From Paludibacteraceae bacterium (GTDB lineage Bacteria > Bacteroidota > Bacteroidia > Bacteroidales > Paludibacteraceae), in the NCBI GenBank assembly GCA_017464025.1, contig JAFUEI010000048.1:1-54142 (forward strand): a stretch of DNA of 54,142 nt, read 5' to 3'. The notes under the pieces were generated by a model that worked only from the letters and a program-made list of their open reading frames with translations, did no database searches and had not been told where the DNA came from. Both the position numbers and the translations under genes were made by a program. This document shows, one piece after another, positions 8,759 to 18,197 of the stretch (position 1 is the first letter of the stretch; the number at the start of each line of letters is the position of its first letter).

Positions 8759-9423
8759 AGGTCAGTGTGCAGGGCGTGTTCTTTTCGCAGGCGGTGGCAG
8801 GTGCGGACCACATTGCGCACGTAGCGGGTGGTTTCTTCGGGGTTGAAGGAACCGTAAAGCACGACCGAATCGGCCGCCACTTCGGGTTCAGCCAGCCTGT
8901 TGAGCCAGTATTCTGTATTGTCGTGCCAGACATAGGGCGAGCGTCCGTAGCGCTTGGCGAGGCGCCGTGCATCCATGATGTGGGCGGGTCCGGCATTATA
9001 GCTGGCAAGGACAAAGAGCCGGTTTTGTACGGAGTCGGTGATGAAGGCGTAGGTCTGCTGCAGCCGACAGATGTATTGTGCTCCGGCGCGGATATTGTCT
9101 TCGGCGCAGAGCACGGTGGAGTCGTTGAGTCCGAAGCGTTCGGCGGTGGCGGGCATGAGCTGCATGAGTCCGAGCGCTCCTACGGGTGAGATGGCCGCGG
9201 GGTTGAAGTGCGACTCCTCCCATGCGATGGCCGCGAGCCAGTGCCAGTCCCAGCCGGTGAGGGGTGCGTAGCGCTGAAACAGGGCGGCAAAGGGGATTGT
9301 GCTGACCAGTTCTTCGTTGCCATCCTCCTCTTCCACGACGACGGGGGTGGCCATAAAACCGCACAATCCTGCCGTGAGCAGGATTATGAGGCATATCAGA
9401 CTATATGTAAGACGTTTCTTCAA
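8755..9423 (-). CDS. Soluble lytic murein transglycosylase-like (SLT domain) protein
   Basis: 222 residues with an N-terminal signal anchor (LTYSLICLIILLTAGLCGF). The SLT fold shows the catalytic glutamate in AIAWEESHFNP (about residue 69), followed by GALGLMQLMPATAERFG, and the ASYNAGPAHIMDA motif. It resembles the catalytic half of MltF without the amino-acid-binding domain. It would cleave peptidoglycan glycan strands in the periplasm. It is coupled downstream to the chromate-type transporter pair and follows udk by 12 bp. Confidence 0.9.
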   Translation of the reverse strand: MKKRLTYSLICLIILLTAGLCGFMATPVVVEEEDGNEELVSTIPFAALFQRYAPLTGWDWHWLAAIAWEESHFNPAAISPVGALGLMQLMPATAERFGLNDSTVLCAEDNIRAGAQYICRLQQTYAFITDSVQNRLFVLASYNAGPAHIMDARRLAKRYGRSPYVWHDNTEYWLNRLAEPEVAADSVVLYGSFNPEETTRYVRNVVRTCHRLRKEHALHTDL

Positions 9424-9435
9424 AAGGGGGAGGGG

Positions 9436-10062
9436 TCAGTTCTGCTGTTCTTTGTCCACAATCTGCTGCTTGACGAACTTGACCAGCATGTTGATGGCGG
9501 CGTTGTTGTGTCCGCCCTGTGGGATGATGACATCGGCGTATCGCTTGCAGGGCTCGATGAACTGCTCGTGCATGGGTTTGAGAATGCGCGAGTAGCGCTC
9601 GATGACGGCCTCGGTGGTGCGTCCGCGCTCCACGATGTCGCGACTGATGACGCGTATGAGCCGGTCGTCGGCATCGGCATCGACGAAGATTTTGACATCC
9701 ATCTGCTGGCGGAGCTTCTTGTCGCACAGGGTCATGATGCCCTCAATGATGACCACTTCGCGGGGTTCGATATGGATGGTCTCGGGCTGGCGGGTGCAGG
9801 TGAGATAGGAGTAGGTAGGCTGCTCGATGGCGCGTCCTTCCTTGAGGTCGCGGATATGCTTCTCCAAGAGGGGCCAGTCGAAGGCATCGGGATGGTCGAA
9901 GTTGATGAACTGCCGCTCCTCGACGGGAACATGCGACGAGTCTTTGTAATACGAATCAAGGGGAATGACTACCACTTCGCCTTTAGGGAGGCGCTCCGTG
10001 AGTTTCCTGACCACCGTTGTTTTACCCGAGCCGGTGCCGCCCGCGATGCCGATAATGAACAT
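9436..10062 (-). CDS. udk: Uridine kinase
   Basis: 208 residues from the chosen start MFIIGIAGGTGSGKTT; longer in-frame versions would begin upstream of the promoter. Phosphorylates uridine and cytidine in pyrimidine salvage. The P-loop GGTGSGKT lies at residues 8-15; the PLDSYYKD, FDHPDAFDW and DADDRLIRVISRD motifs are standard. First gene of a minus-strand unit udk-SLT-chrA-chrA. Confidence 0.96.
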   Translation of the reverse strand: MFIIGIAGGTGSGKTTVVRKLTERLPKGEVVVIPLDSYYKDSSHVPVEERQFINFDHPDAFDWPLLEKHIRDLKEGRAIEQPTYSYLTCTRQPETIHIEPREVVIIEGIMTLCDKKLRQQMDVKIFVDADADDRLIRVISRDIVERGRTTEAVIERYSRILKPMHEQFIEPCKRYADVIIPQGGHNNAAINMLVKFVKQQIVDKEQQN

Positions 10063-10088
10063 GGGGAAGAGATGTTGTTTTCGGATTG

Positions 10089-10120
10089 CAAAGATAGGTC
10101 TTTTTCTTAAAATACACAAG
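10089..10120 (-). promoter_or_regulatory. Promoter of udk operon
   Basis: Minus strand: CTTG (10120-10117), 20-bp spacer, TATCTTTG (10096-10089). Good match to the Bacteroidetes consensus and close to the chosen udk start. Confidence 0.75.
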
Positions 10121-10133
10121 ACGACGGCGGAAA

Positions 10134-10165
10134 CTTTCCCGAATGAATAAATTTCACTATCTTTG
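10134..10165 (+). promoter_or_regulatory. Promoter of rsfS-ftsH
   Basis: TATCTTTG (10158-10165) is a perfect -7 box; the -33 region is only partly matched (CTTT). A leader of about 110 nt follows, containing a hairpin CCCTGC / GCAGGG (about 10188-10213) with an inner TGCC/GGCA pair. Confidence 0.6.
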
Positions 10166-10281
10166 CACCGTGAACGACCCTGCCTCGGAGTCTGCCATTC
10201 CGGCAGCAGGGGCGGGTTCGGCACAGTTGTTGCAAAGCAAACGACAAAACGACATTAACAGAGGAATCTCATATACACTTT

Positions 10282-10626
10282 ATGAAACTGATTGACAAAA
10301 TTGTTGAAGGCATTCAGAACAAGAAGGGACAGCATATTGTTGTTCTGGACCTGCGCAAATTGGAAGTGAAACCGTGCGACTGGATGGTGGTTGCCGAAGG
10401 CGGCAGCAACATACAGGTATGCGCTATTGCAGACGAGGTGGAAGACTTCGTGCGGAAAGAGACGCGCGAGAAGCCGATGGCGGTGGCCGGCAGGGAGAAC
10501 GCGGAATGGATAGCATTGGACTACGGCGATGCGATGGTGCACATCTTCCAGCGGGAGGCGCGTGCCTTCTACGATATAGAAACCCTGTGGGCCGACGGCA
10601 AGACCACGGAAGTGGCGGAGGCGTGA
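10282..10626 (+). CDS. rsfS: Ribosome silencing factor RsfS
   Basis: 114 residues. Binds ribosomal protein L14 and blocks 30S/50S joining when nutrients are scarce. Typical sequence: KLIDKIVEGIQNKKGQ at the start, LDLRKLEVKPCDWMVV, and the C-terminal WIALDYGDAMVHIFQREARAFYDIETLW block. The ATG follows a leader hairpin. Followed by ftsH, as commonly seen in Bacteroidetes; the two may share a transcript although 134 bp separate them. Confidence 0.95.
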   Translation: MKLIDKIVEGIQNKKGQHIVVLDLRKLEVKPCDWMVVAEGGSNIQVCAIADEVEDFVRKETREKPMAVAGRENAEWIALDYGDAMVHIFQREARAFYDIETLWADGKTTEVAEA

Positions 10627-10760
10627 GACTTTCTGCCGGAGGGGTTACAGGGGCTATGGATTCCATGACGTTTATAGAGGCTGCAGGCATTGCAGACAGG
10701 CATTGAGAGCGGCCGTATCTTCAGGCTCTTATTACATTCTTTTCAATTTTCTTATTATTT

Positions 10761-12788
10761 ATGCAATCAAACCAAGGCAATAATCCGAACAACCCGCAGC
10801 AGCCGGGCAAGAAGCGTCGCGGTCCGAACTTGGCATGGCTGTACATGGCCATCATAGCTGTTCTGCTTGGCAGCTATTTCTTTGCAGATACGCCTGTAAA
10901 GAAAGACATCTCTTATACGCAACTGCAGTCGTATATCGACAACGGCGTGGTAAGCAGCGTGACGGTGTATGAAAACGGCATGCTGAAAGCTGTGGTGCGG
11001 GAAGACCAGATTGGAGTGGTCTTCGGCACGGAGGCGGAGAAGCATCCTGACAAGGCACTTGCCGTGGTGGGTCCCGGCACGGAGGAGTTCAACAAATACA
11101 TGACGACGGTCAACGAGGCGCGGAAGGCGGCCGGTCAGCAGGCCATTGACGTGCAGTTTGAGCGGAGCCGCGACTACTGGCTCTACGTTCTCAACTTCCT
11201 GCCCTTTGTGCTGTTCATCCTCTTCTTCGTATGGATGAGCCGCGGTGCAGCGGGCAGTATAGGCGGCGGCATCTTCAGCGTGGGCAAGGCGAAGGCCGAG
11301 GTGTTCGACAAAGACAACAAGAACAAGGTGACCTTCAAGGATGTGGCCGGTCTGGCCGGTGCAAAGCAGGAAGTGGAGGAGATTGTGTCGTTTCTCAAAA
11401 ACCCGAAGAAATATACAGCCCTCGGGGGCAAGATACCCAAGGGAGTGCTGTTAGTCGGCCCTCCGGGTACGGGCAAGACACTACTGGCCAAAGCCGTGGC
11501 CGGCGAGGCCGATGTGCCTTTCTTCTCGATGTCGGGTTCGGACTTCGTGGAGATGTTTGTGGGCGTAGGTGCGAGCCGTGTGCGCGACCTGTTCCGCCAG
11601 GCCAAGGAGAAGGCGCCTTCCATCATCTTCATCGACGAGATTGATGCCGTGGGCCGTGCCCGCGGCAAGAGCGTGATGACAGGCGGCAACGACGAGCGGG
11701 AGAGTACGCTCAACCAGCTGCTGACGGAGATGGACGGCGTCGGCACCAACTCGGGCGTGATTATTCTTGCGGCCACGAACAGGGCCGATGTGCTGGACTC
11801 TGCGTTGCTGCGTGCCGGACGTTTCGACCGGCAGATACACGTGGAGCTGCCCGACCTGCAGGAGCGCAAAGAGATATTCGGCGTACACCTGAAGCCGTTG
11901 AAGTTGGACGAGACGGTGGACGTGAACCTGCTGGCGAAGCAGACCCCGGGTTTCTCGGGAGCCGATATAGCGAACGTGTGCAACGAGGCGGCCTTGATAG
12001 CGGCGCGCAACAACCACGAGTCGGTGGGGCGTCAGGACTTCATGGATGCCGTGGACCGCATCATCGGCGGTCTGGAGCGCAAGACCAAGATTATGACCGA
12101 CGAGGAGAAGCGCTCGATAGCCTGCCACGAAGCGGGACATGCGACGGTGAGCTGGATGCTGCGCTATGCCAATCCGCTGGTGAAAGTGACCATCGTACCG
12201 CGCGGCATGGCCCTCGGCGCCGCGTGGTATCTGCCCGAAGAGCGGCAGATTACCAACAGGGAGCACCTGCTTGACGAGATATGCGCCACCTTGGCGGGCC
12301 GTGCAGCCGAAGAGGAGTTTCTGCACCAGACGGGCACCGGCGCCCTGAACGACTTGGAGAAGGTGACAAAGCAAGCTTACGCGATGATAGCCTATTACGG
12401 CATGGGGCGGACGATGCCCAACTTGTCGTATTACGACTCGCAGGGGCGTTATGACTACGGCTTCAGCAAACCCTATTCGGAGAAGACGGCCGAGAAGATG
12501 GACGAGGAGGTGGAGCAACTCATTGCGGAGCAGATGGAACGGGCCAAACGTATTCTTGCGGAGAATGCGGAGGGGCATCATGCCGTGGCCGACCTGTTAG
12601 TGGAACGCGAGGTGATTACCTCGGAGGATGTGGAGCGCATTCTGGGTCCGCGTCCCTGGAAGAGCCGTCAGGACGAGATTATAGAGGACAACGCCGCCGC
12701 TTCGGCCGCTTCGGATGTCGCAGGCGAGGCCTCGGAGCCGGAAGAGGCGCTGACGATAGAAAACAACGAAAACACCACTATAGCATGA
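10761..12788 (+). CDS. ftsH: ATP-dependent zinc metalloprotease FtsH
   Basis: 675 residues. Membrane-bound AAA+ protease that degrades misfolded membrane proteins and regulators. Two membrane helices (about 24-42 and 140-160) flank a periplasmic domain; Walker A GPPGTGKT near 233, Walker [13 protein letters not shown], the second-region-of-homology arginine segment [21 protein letters not shown] and the zinc site HEAGH near 456 are intact. The N-terminus is Asn/Gln/Pro-rich, and the C-terminus ends in an acidic, Ala-rich tail. The stop codon overlaps the next start (ATGA), coupling it to the M16 peptidase. Confidence 0.97.
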   Translation: MQSNQGNNPNNPQQPGKKRRGPNLAWLYMAIIAVLLGSYFFADTPVKKDISYTQLQSYIDNGVVSSVTVYENGMLKAVVREDQIGVVFGTEAEKHPDKALAVVGPGTEEFNKYMTTVNEARKAAGQQAIDVQFERSRDYWLYVLNFLPFVLFILFFVWMSRGAAGSIGGGIFSVGKAKAEVFDKDNKNKVTFKDVAGLAGAKQEVEEIVSFLKNPKKYTALGGKIPKGVLLVGPPGTGKTLLAKAVAGEADVPFFSMSGSDFVEMFVGVGASRVRDLFRQAKEKAPSIIFIDEIDAVGRARGKSVMTGGNDERESTLNQLLTEMDGVGTNSGVIILAATNRADVLDSALLRAGRFDRQIHVELPDLQERKEIFGVHLKPLKLDETVDVNLLAKQTPGFSGADIANVCNEAALIAARNNHESVGRQDFMDAVDRIIGGLERKTKIMTDEEKRSIACHEAGHATVSWMLRYANPLVKVTIVPRGMALGAAWYLPEERQITNREHLLDEICATLAGRAAEEEFLHQTGTGALNDLEKVTKQAYAMIAYYGMGRTMPNLSYYDSQGRYDYGFSKPYSEKTAEKMDEEVEQLIAEQMERAKRILAENAEGHHAVADLLVEREVITSEDVERILGPRPWKSRQDEIIEDNAAASAASDVAGEASEPEEALTIENNENTTIA

Positions 12789-15613
12789 AACGTATCTTTT
12801 TCTTTGCAGCCGCTATGGCGCTCTCGCTCGGTGCGGCACAGGCCCAGCAGCTGGATAAACTGCCTGTTGACAGCAATGTGATCGTCGGTCATTTAGACAA
12901 CGGCTTGACCTACTACATCCGTCACAACGAACTGCCCAAGCAGCGAGCCGAGTTTCATATCGCGCAGGCTGTAGGAGCCATCCTGGAGGAGGACCACCAG
13001 AACGGTCTGGCCCACTTCCTTGAGCACATGGCCTTCAACGGCACGGAACACTTCCACGGGAAGGGCATCATCAACTACTTCGAGTCGATAGGTGTCAACT
13101 TCGGCGGCAACATCAATGCCTATACGGCTCTTGACGAGACCGTCTATCGTCTGTCGGAGGTGCCGACGACACGGACGGGCATAATTGACAGTGCGCTATT
13201 AGTGATGCACGACTGGTCGCACTCGCTGCTGTTAGAAGGCGATGAGATAGATGCTGAGCGCGGCGTGATACGCGAGGAGTGGCGCACGCGCGCTTCGGCC
13301 GAACGGCGCATGTGGTCGAAACTGAACCCTCTCATCTACCCCGGCAGCCAGTATGCCAAGCGCGACGTGATAGGGGATACTGCCGTCATCAACAACTTCT
13401 CCTACGATGCACTTCGGGACTACTACCACAAGTGGTACGGTCCGGACCTGCAGGCTATCGTGGTGGTGGGTGATATAGACCCTGCCTATATAGAGGCCAA
13501 GATAAAGGAACTCTGGGCAGACGTGCCGGCACGCGCCAACCGCGGTGAGCGTCCGGTGTATGGCATCGACGACAACAAAGAGCCTATCGTAGCCGTCGTG
13601 ACTGACCCCGAAGGCCAGTACACCCGCATCCGAATGGACTGGAAGAAGAACCCGCTTCCCGACGAGCTGCGGGGTACCAACGTGGACTATATGCAAGACG
13701 TGCTGAACGGATTGCTTGTAGGCATGATGGATATGCGTTTTGCCGAATTGGCACAAGATCCTGACGCCGCTTTCGTAGGCGGGGGGTGCGCCTACACCAA
13801 CCTCGTGAAATCGAAAGATGCCTTTCTGGGAATCGTAGTATCCAAGCACGGACAAGAGAAGGCCGCCCTACAGACACTGATGACGCAGATGGAGAAAATG
13901 CACCGCTACGGCTTCACGCAGGCCGAACTGGAACGTGCCAAGACGAATATGCTGACATCGTACGAGAAGTCGTACAACGAGCGGGCTTCGCGCCGCAACA
14001 TCCAGTTTACACGCGAGTATATCCGCAACTTCCTCGACGGGGAGCCTATCCCCGGCATAGAATGGGAGTATGCATTCGTAAAGCAGGTGATGCCCGTCAT
14101 CGGTGTAGAGATGATGAACAGATTAGCCGCCGAATACATCACTGACGAGAACCTGATTATCTCGCTACAGGCTCCGGAGAAGGAGGGCGTCGTGCTCCCG
14201 ACGGAGGCCGAGATAAGGCAGATGCTGGCTGACGTGAAGAAAGCGGAGATAGAGGCGCCTGCGGAGGAAGAGCTTGACTTGACGTTAGTGAAGAAAGCTC
14301 CCAAGGCCGGCAAGATAAAGAAGGTGACGAAGAACGAGGCGTTAGGCACCACCGAATGGATGCTGAAGAACGGTGTCCGCATCATCCTGAAAACCACCGA
14401 GTTCAAGCAGGATGAGATACTGATGTCAGCCTTCTCGGAGGGCGGCACGAGCATGATAGCCGACCCTGAAGACCTGCCTTCGGCCGTGTATGCCTCCGCG
14501 ATTGTGGAATACAGCGGCATAGGCGATATGAACCTCATCCAACTGCAGAAGGCGCTCACCGGCAAGCATGCTTCGGTCAGTCCTTCGGTGAACACATACA
14601 GCGAGACCATGGACGGTCAGTCCACCGTGCGCGACCTGGAGACCATGCTCCAGCTGACGTGGCTCTACTTCACGCAGCCCCGTCTGGACGAGCAGTCGTT
14701 CCTCACGCTGAAGAGCATGCTGCAGACCCAGCTGAAGAACAAGGCCTCCAACCACAAGGCCGTCTTCCGCGACTCCGTCAGCCTGATGGCTTCCAACTAT
14801 TCGCCGCGCACGCTGATATGGAACGAGCAACTGCTTGAGAAGGTGGATGCACAGAAGGCCTTCAAGATATACAAGGAGCGTTTTGCCAATCCGGCGGACT
14901 TCACCTTTACGTTTACGGGCAACATCAATCCTGATGATCCCGAGACGCAGCAGCTCATCTGCACCTGGTTGGGCGGCCTGAAGACCAAGAACTGCAAGCG
15001 GGCGAAAGAGCATTTCGTGGACCGCGGCGTGCGCCCGCCCAAGGGAGTGGCCAAGAATTGGTTTGTACGCGATATGCAGATACGGCAGACAACGAACCGC
15101 ATTCAGTTCTGGGCTCCGATGGACTATTCGTTGGCCGGCGAACTGAATATGGAGGTAATCAGCCGTGTGCTTGACATGCGCTATTTAGAGTCGGTTCGCG
15201 AGCGTGAAGGCGGTTCGTACGGCGTAGGTACGGCAGGTTATCTGAACCGTCGGCCCGTAGGAACGGCTATCCTGCTGATACAGTTTGACACCGACCCCGA
15301 GAAAGAGACCCGTCTGATGGAAGTCATCTATGAGGAAATCAACAAGATTGCCGCCGAAGGGCCGCTTGCAGAAGACCTCAAGAAGGCCAAAGAGTCGATG
15401 CTGAAGGACTTGGAGGAGGACAAGGAGAAGAACGGCTGGTGGGACGGCACGGTGCTGCCGGAGTGGTACCGCTACGGCATCAACTACCTTACCGACTACG
15501 AAGCCGCTGTGCGCGGCATCACGGCCGAGACCGTGCAGCAGACGCTCCGCGAGCTGCTTGAGGCCGGCAACTCGTTCGAGGTTGTCATGGAGCCCGTCAT
15601 GAACCGTCAATAA
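12785..15613 (+). CDS. M16-family zinc peptidase (insulinase/pitrilysin type)
   Basis: 942 residues, with an N-terminal signal peptide (FFFAAAMALSLGAAQAQ). The inverted zinc motif HFLEH (HxxEH) sits at about residues 77-81 in LAHFLEHMAFNGTEHF, with the distal glutamate in the following helix region. Four M16-type lobes are expected; the second half (SYGVGTAGYLNRRPVG) carries the inactive-domain motif. Bacteroidetes M16 proteins are periplasmic or cell-surface peptidases; substrate unknown. Translationally coupled to ftsH, which suggests a joint role in envelope protein turnover (inference). Confidence 0.93.
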   Translation: MKRIFFFAAAMALSLGAAQAQQLDKLPVDSNVIVGHLDNGLTYYIRHNELPKQRAEFHIAQAVGAILEEDHQNGLAHFLEHMAFNGTEHFHGKGIINYFESIGVNFGGNINAYTALDETVYRLSEVPTTRTGIIDSALLVMHDWSHSLLLEGDEIDAERGVIREEWRTRASAERRMWSKLNPLIYPGSQYAKRDVIGDTAVINNFSYDALRDYYHKWYGPDLQAIVVVGDIDPAYIEAKIKELWADVPARANRGERPVYGIDDNKEPIVAVVTDPEGQYTRIRMDWKKNPLPDELRGTNVDYMQDVLNGLLVGMMDMRFAELAQDPDAAFVGGGCAYTNLVKSKDAFLGIVVSKHGQEKAALQTLMTQMEKMHRYGFTQAELERAKTNMLTSYEKSYNERASRRNIQFTREYIRNFLDGEPIPGIEWEYAFVKQVMPVIGVEMMNRLAAEYITDENLIISLQAPEKEGVVLPTEAEIRQMLADVKKAEIEAPAEEELDLTLVKKAPKAGKIKKVTKNEALGTTEWMLKNGVRIILKTTEFKQDEILMSAFSEGGTSMIADPEDLPSAVYASAIVEYSGIGDMNLIQLQKALTGKHASVSPSVNTYSETMDGQSTVRDLETMLQLTWLYFTQPRLDEQSFLTLKSMLQTQLKNKASNHKAVFRDSVSLMASNYSPRTLIWNEQLLEKVDAQKAFKIYKERFANPADFTFTFTGNINPDDPETQQLICTWLGGLKTKNCKRAKEHFVDRGVRPPKGVAKNWFVRDMQIRQTTNRIQFWAPMDYSLAGELNMEVISRVLDMRYLESVREREGGSYGVGTAGYLNRRPVGTAILLIQFDTDPEKETRLMEVIYEEINKIAAEGPLAEDLKKAKESMLKDLEEDKEKNGWWDGTVLPEWYRYGINYLTDYEAAVRGITAETVQQTLRELLEAGNSFEVVMEPVMNRQ

Positions 15614-15638
15614 ACCGATTCGTCATTTCTCATCCCGT

Positions 15639-16415
15639 ATGAAAAAACTCCTCTATATCCTCCCCCTCGCCCTGCTTACGGCCTGCAACCCGCCCGCCCG
15701 CTTGGAGACGGAGCAGCTCACGGCGCAGGAGACAGTATATCTGACGCCGGAACACCGCGACAGCCTGTACCTGAGTTTCGAAATAGAATATCCCACGTCG
15801 ATAGAGAGCGGCACGGTGTTGCGCCGTGTTCAGGCCGACCTCACGGGCCGCCTGTTCGGCGAGGGCTATGCCGGCAAGCCTGTCCGTGAGGCTATGCAGG
15901 AATACATCGGCGTGGCGCGTCAGGAATATGTGCAGAACAATTTGGCGTTTGCCCATACCTCGGCAGAGGACAGCAATTTCCCCACCGTTCTTTGTGAGGA
16001 GCAGTTCCTGACGGGAAGGATAGTATATTGTGACGATAAGGTGATGAGCTACAATATAGAGCAGTACGTCTATATGGGCGGAGCCCACGGCATGAACAGC
16101 AACTTCTACCACAACTACAGCCTGCAGTCGGGCAACCGGCTGGGTGAGGGCGACCTTTTCGAGGGCGACTGGCAGGAGGGCATAGGCGTCCTGCTACGCA
16201 CGGCGCTTGTGGAGCAGAGCGAAGAGTTCGCTTCAGCGGAGGAGATGCAGGCTGCGGGTTTCGACCTCTCGCAGGTGCTACCCAACGGCAACTTCTTCTT
16301 CTCGGAGGACGGCCTGACCTGGAGCTACACTCCGTACGAGATAGCTCCGTATGTGTTCGGCGAGACGGAGGTGTTCCTGACGTGGGACGAGCTGGCCCGC
16401 TGGCGCAAGCAGTAG
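15639..16415 (+). CDS. DUF3298/RsiV-like lipoprotein
   Basis: 258 residues. Lipoprotein signal MKKLLYILPLALLTAC with lipobox LTAC (Cys16). The body matches the DUF4163/DUF3298 fold: FEIEYPTS near the start, YVYMGGAHGMNSNFYHNY (the conserved GGAH block) in the middle and LTWSYTPYEIAPYVFGETEVFLTWDEL at the end. In Firmicutes the same fold forms RsiV, an anti-sigma factor that binds lysozyme; in Bacteroidetes the role is unknown. Lies 25 bp behind the M16 gene, probably cotranscribed. Confidence 0.82.
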   Translation: MKKLLYILPLALLTACNPPARLETEQLTAQETVYLTPEHRDSLYLSFEIEYPTSIESGTVLRRVQADLTGRLFGEGYAGKPVREAMQEYIGVARQEYVQNNLAFAHTSAEDSNFPTVLCEEQFLTGRIVYCDDKVMSYNIEQYVYMGGAHGMNSNFYHNYSLQSGNRLGEGDLFEGDWQEGIGVLLRTALVEQSEEFASAEEMQAAGFDLSQVLPNGNFFFSEDGLTWSYTPYEIAPYVFGETEVFLTWDELARWRKQ

Positions 16416-16477
16416 GGCTGCCGGCTCGGGGCAAGCTTGCGTCAATTCAGAGAAAGCAATTGTTCCTGCAAAAGAAA

Positions 16478-16500
16478 GGGGCTCCCGAAGCGGGAGCCCC
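16478..16500 (-). terminator. Terminator of ssb (shared between convergent genes)
   Basis: 10-bp perfect stem GGGGCTCCCG / CGGGAGCCCC with loop AAG. On the minus strand it is followed by TTTCTTTTG, so it terminates ssb; it may also stop the plus-strand transcript. Confidence 0.85.
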
Positions 16501-16523
16501 TGCTGTTGATTATCAAAGGAGAA

Positions 16524-16964
16524 TCAGAAGATGAAATCGCTTTCGTTGTTTGCCGAGATTTCGGGTTCGGCTTTCACCTCTTCCTCGTTGTTCACTACGG
16601 TCTGCTGCTGTTGCTGTTGCTGGAGCTGCTGCGGGCGGTACAGAATCTGTATGTTTTCAGCCACCACTTCGGTGCGCTGGCGCATCTGTCCGTCTTTCTC
16701 CCAGCGGCGGGTCTGCAGTTTGCCTTCTACGTAGATTTTCATGCCTTTTTTCAGGTAGCGCTCGCTCCACTCGGCCAGATTGCGGAACAATACGATGTTG
16801 TGCCATTCCGTGCGGTCAGGCACCTGGGTGCCGTTCTGCATGATGTAGCCGCGTTCGGTGGTGGCAAGATTGAAATTGGCGATAGCGGCGCCACGGTCAA
16901 GGTAACGCACTTCGGGGTCATTGCCTACGTTACCAATCAGAATCACTTTGTTTACTGATGACAT
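16524..16964 (-). CDS. ssb: Single-stranded DNA-binding protein
   Basis: 146 residues. OB-fold at residues 1-105 (VNKVILIGNVGNDPEVRYL, WHNIVLFRNLAEWSERYLKKG, YVEGKLQTRRW), then a linker with a Gln-rich run and an acidic tail. It protects single-stranded DNA and recruits partner proteins through its C-terminus. The very end reads ESDFIF rather than the common DDxPF; the terminal phenylalanine and acidic lead-in are kept but Pro is replaced by Ile. The tail is within reading frame and followed directly by a stop. Confidence 0.95.
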   Translation of the reverse strand: MSSVNKVILIGNVGNDPEVRYLDRGAAIANFNLATTERGYIMQNGTQVPDRTEWHNIVLFRNLAEWSERYLKKGMKIYVEGKLQTRRWEKDGQMRQRTEVVAENIQILYRPQQLQQQQQQQTVVNNEEEVKAEPEISANNESDFIF

Positions 16965-17053
16965 AATGATAAGGAATTAAATGTTGTTTGGTGTTGTTTT
17001 GTATAATTCAATATTCTTCAATATTGCATTGGGACTGCAAAGGTACGAAATTA

Positions 17054-17085
17054 TTTGCAGATACCAAAAGAAAGTTGTATTTTTG
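17054..17085 (+). promoter_or_regulatory. Promoter of the secreted endonuclease-fold gene
   Basis: TTTG (17054-17057), 20-bp spacer, TATTTTTG (17078-17085). Perfect consensus. It lies inside the longest possible open frame, which supports the later start codon at 17116. Confidence 0.8.
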
Positions 17086-17115
17086 CACACTGAACAAAAA
17101 ACACACAGCACAACC

Positions 17116-18186
17116 ATGAAAAAAACTGTCCTGTTGGCTCTGGCGCTTCTTGTCTCGCTGAGCGCCGCCTATGCCAAAAAGCCCAAGAAGAACGAAGAGA
17201 AAGTGTCCTACAGCGTGCAGTGCATCGCTTTCTACAATCTGGAGAACCTCTTCGACACCATTCATGACGAAGGCAAGAACGACTACGAGTATCTGCCCGA
17301 AGGCGGTATGAAGTGGACGGGGCTCAAATATGAGCATAAGATAGAGCGCATGGCCTATGCCATCTCCCGCTTCGGGGAGGGAGTGACTCCCAAGGGCCCA
17401 GCCTGCGTAGGTGTGGCCGAGGTGGAAAACATCGGTTGTCTGAACGACCTGTGTGCCAAGCTGGGCAGTACGTACAGCCGCAACTACAAGCCTATCCTGA
17501 TAGAGGGTCCGGACCGTCGCGGTGTGGACGTAGGTTTCCTGTACAACCCCGACGTGTTTACGCCCGTCAACGTCCGCGGTCACGAGCTCAAAGCACACTA
17601 TGCGGACGGCGGCGAGGTGAAAACGCGTCTGCAGCTGTTAGTGAGCGGCTATCTGCAAGGCGACCGTGAGAAGCTTCATATCATCGTCAACCACTGGCCC
17701 TCGCGCTATGGCGGCGAACTGTCTTCGCGTCCCACGCGCGACACGGCGGCCATGCTGACCAAGTCGATATGCGACTCCATCTACCTGAAAGAGTCCAAGG
17801 CAAAGATTATCATCATGGGGGACCTGAACGACGACCCCTTCAACCACTCCTGCGCCGAGGTGCTTGGTGCACGCAAGGAGCGTGAGGCCGTGGAGCCGCA
17901 GGGCTATTACAACACGATGTGGAAGATGCTGGACCGAGGCACGGGTTCTTTGGCCTACAACGGCTCGTGGAACCTCTTCGACCAAATTATCATCTCCGGC
18001 AATCTGGCCAATGCAGACCGCAAGCACTGGTCGTATTGGAAGGCCGAAATCTTCAACAAACCCTTCCTCACCGTGCAGGAGGGCAAAGACAAGGGGACCC
18101 CGCTGCGCACGCATAAGGGCGGGGTATGGCAGGACGGCTATGCCGACCACTATCCCACAATGATTTACCTTATTAAAGAGAAATAA
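17116..18186 (+). CDS. Secreted endonuclease/exonuclease/phosphatase-family protein
   Basis: 356 residues from the start MKKTVLLALALLVSLSAAYA, which is a classic signal peptide; a longer frame starts upstream of the promoter and is rejected. The fold has the expected motifs: AFYNLENLFDT (metal-binding Asn/Glu), VGVAEVENIG, VNHWPSRYGG, MGDLNDDP and a final YADHYPTMI (Asp-His). These catalytic residues look intact. Relatives cleave nucleic acids or phospho-compounds outside the cytoplasm; the substrate cannot be told. Followed by the DUF4290 gene after 11 bp. Confidence 0.88.
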   Translation: MKKTVLLALALLVSLSAAYAKKPKKNEEKVSYSVQCIAFYNLENLFDTIHDEGKNDYEYLPEGGMKWTGLKYEHKIERMAYAISRFGEGVTPKGPACVGVAEVENIGCLNDLCAKLGSTYSRNYKPILIEGPDRRGVDVGFLYNPDVFTPVNVRGHELKAHYADGGEVKTRLQLLVSGYLQGDREKLHIIVNHWPSRYGGELSSRPTRDTAAMLTKSICDSIYLKESKAKIIIMGDLNDDPFNHSCAEVLGARKEREAVEPQGYYNTMWKMLDRGTGSLAYNGSWNLFDQIIISGNLANADRKHWSYWKAEIFNKPFLTVQEGKDKGTPLRTHKGGVWQDGYADHYPTMIYLIKEK

Positions 18187-18197
18187 CTGTCCGACCG

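Noticed and set aside
16981-17115. N-terminal extension of the secreted endonuclease-fold protein
   Set aside because: The extension contains the promoter boxes, and a classic signal peptide begins at 17116.
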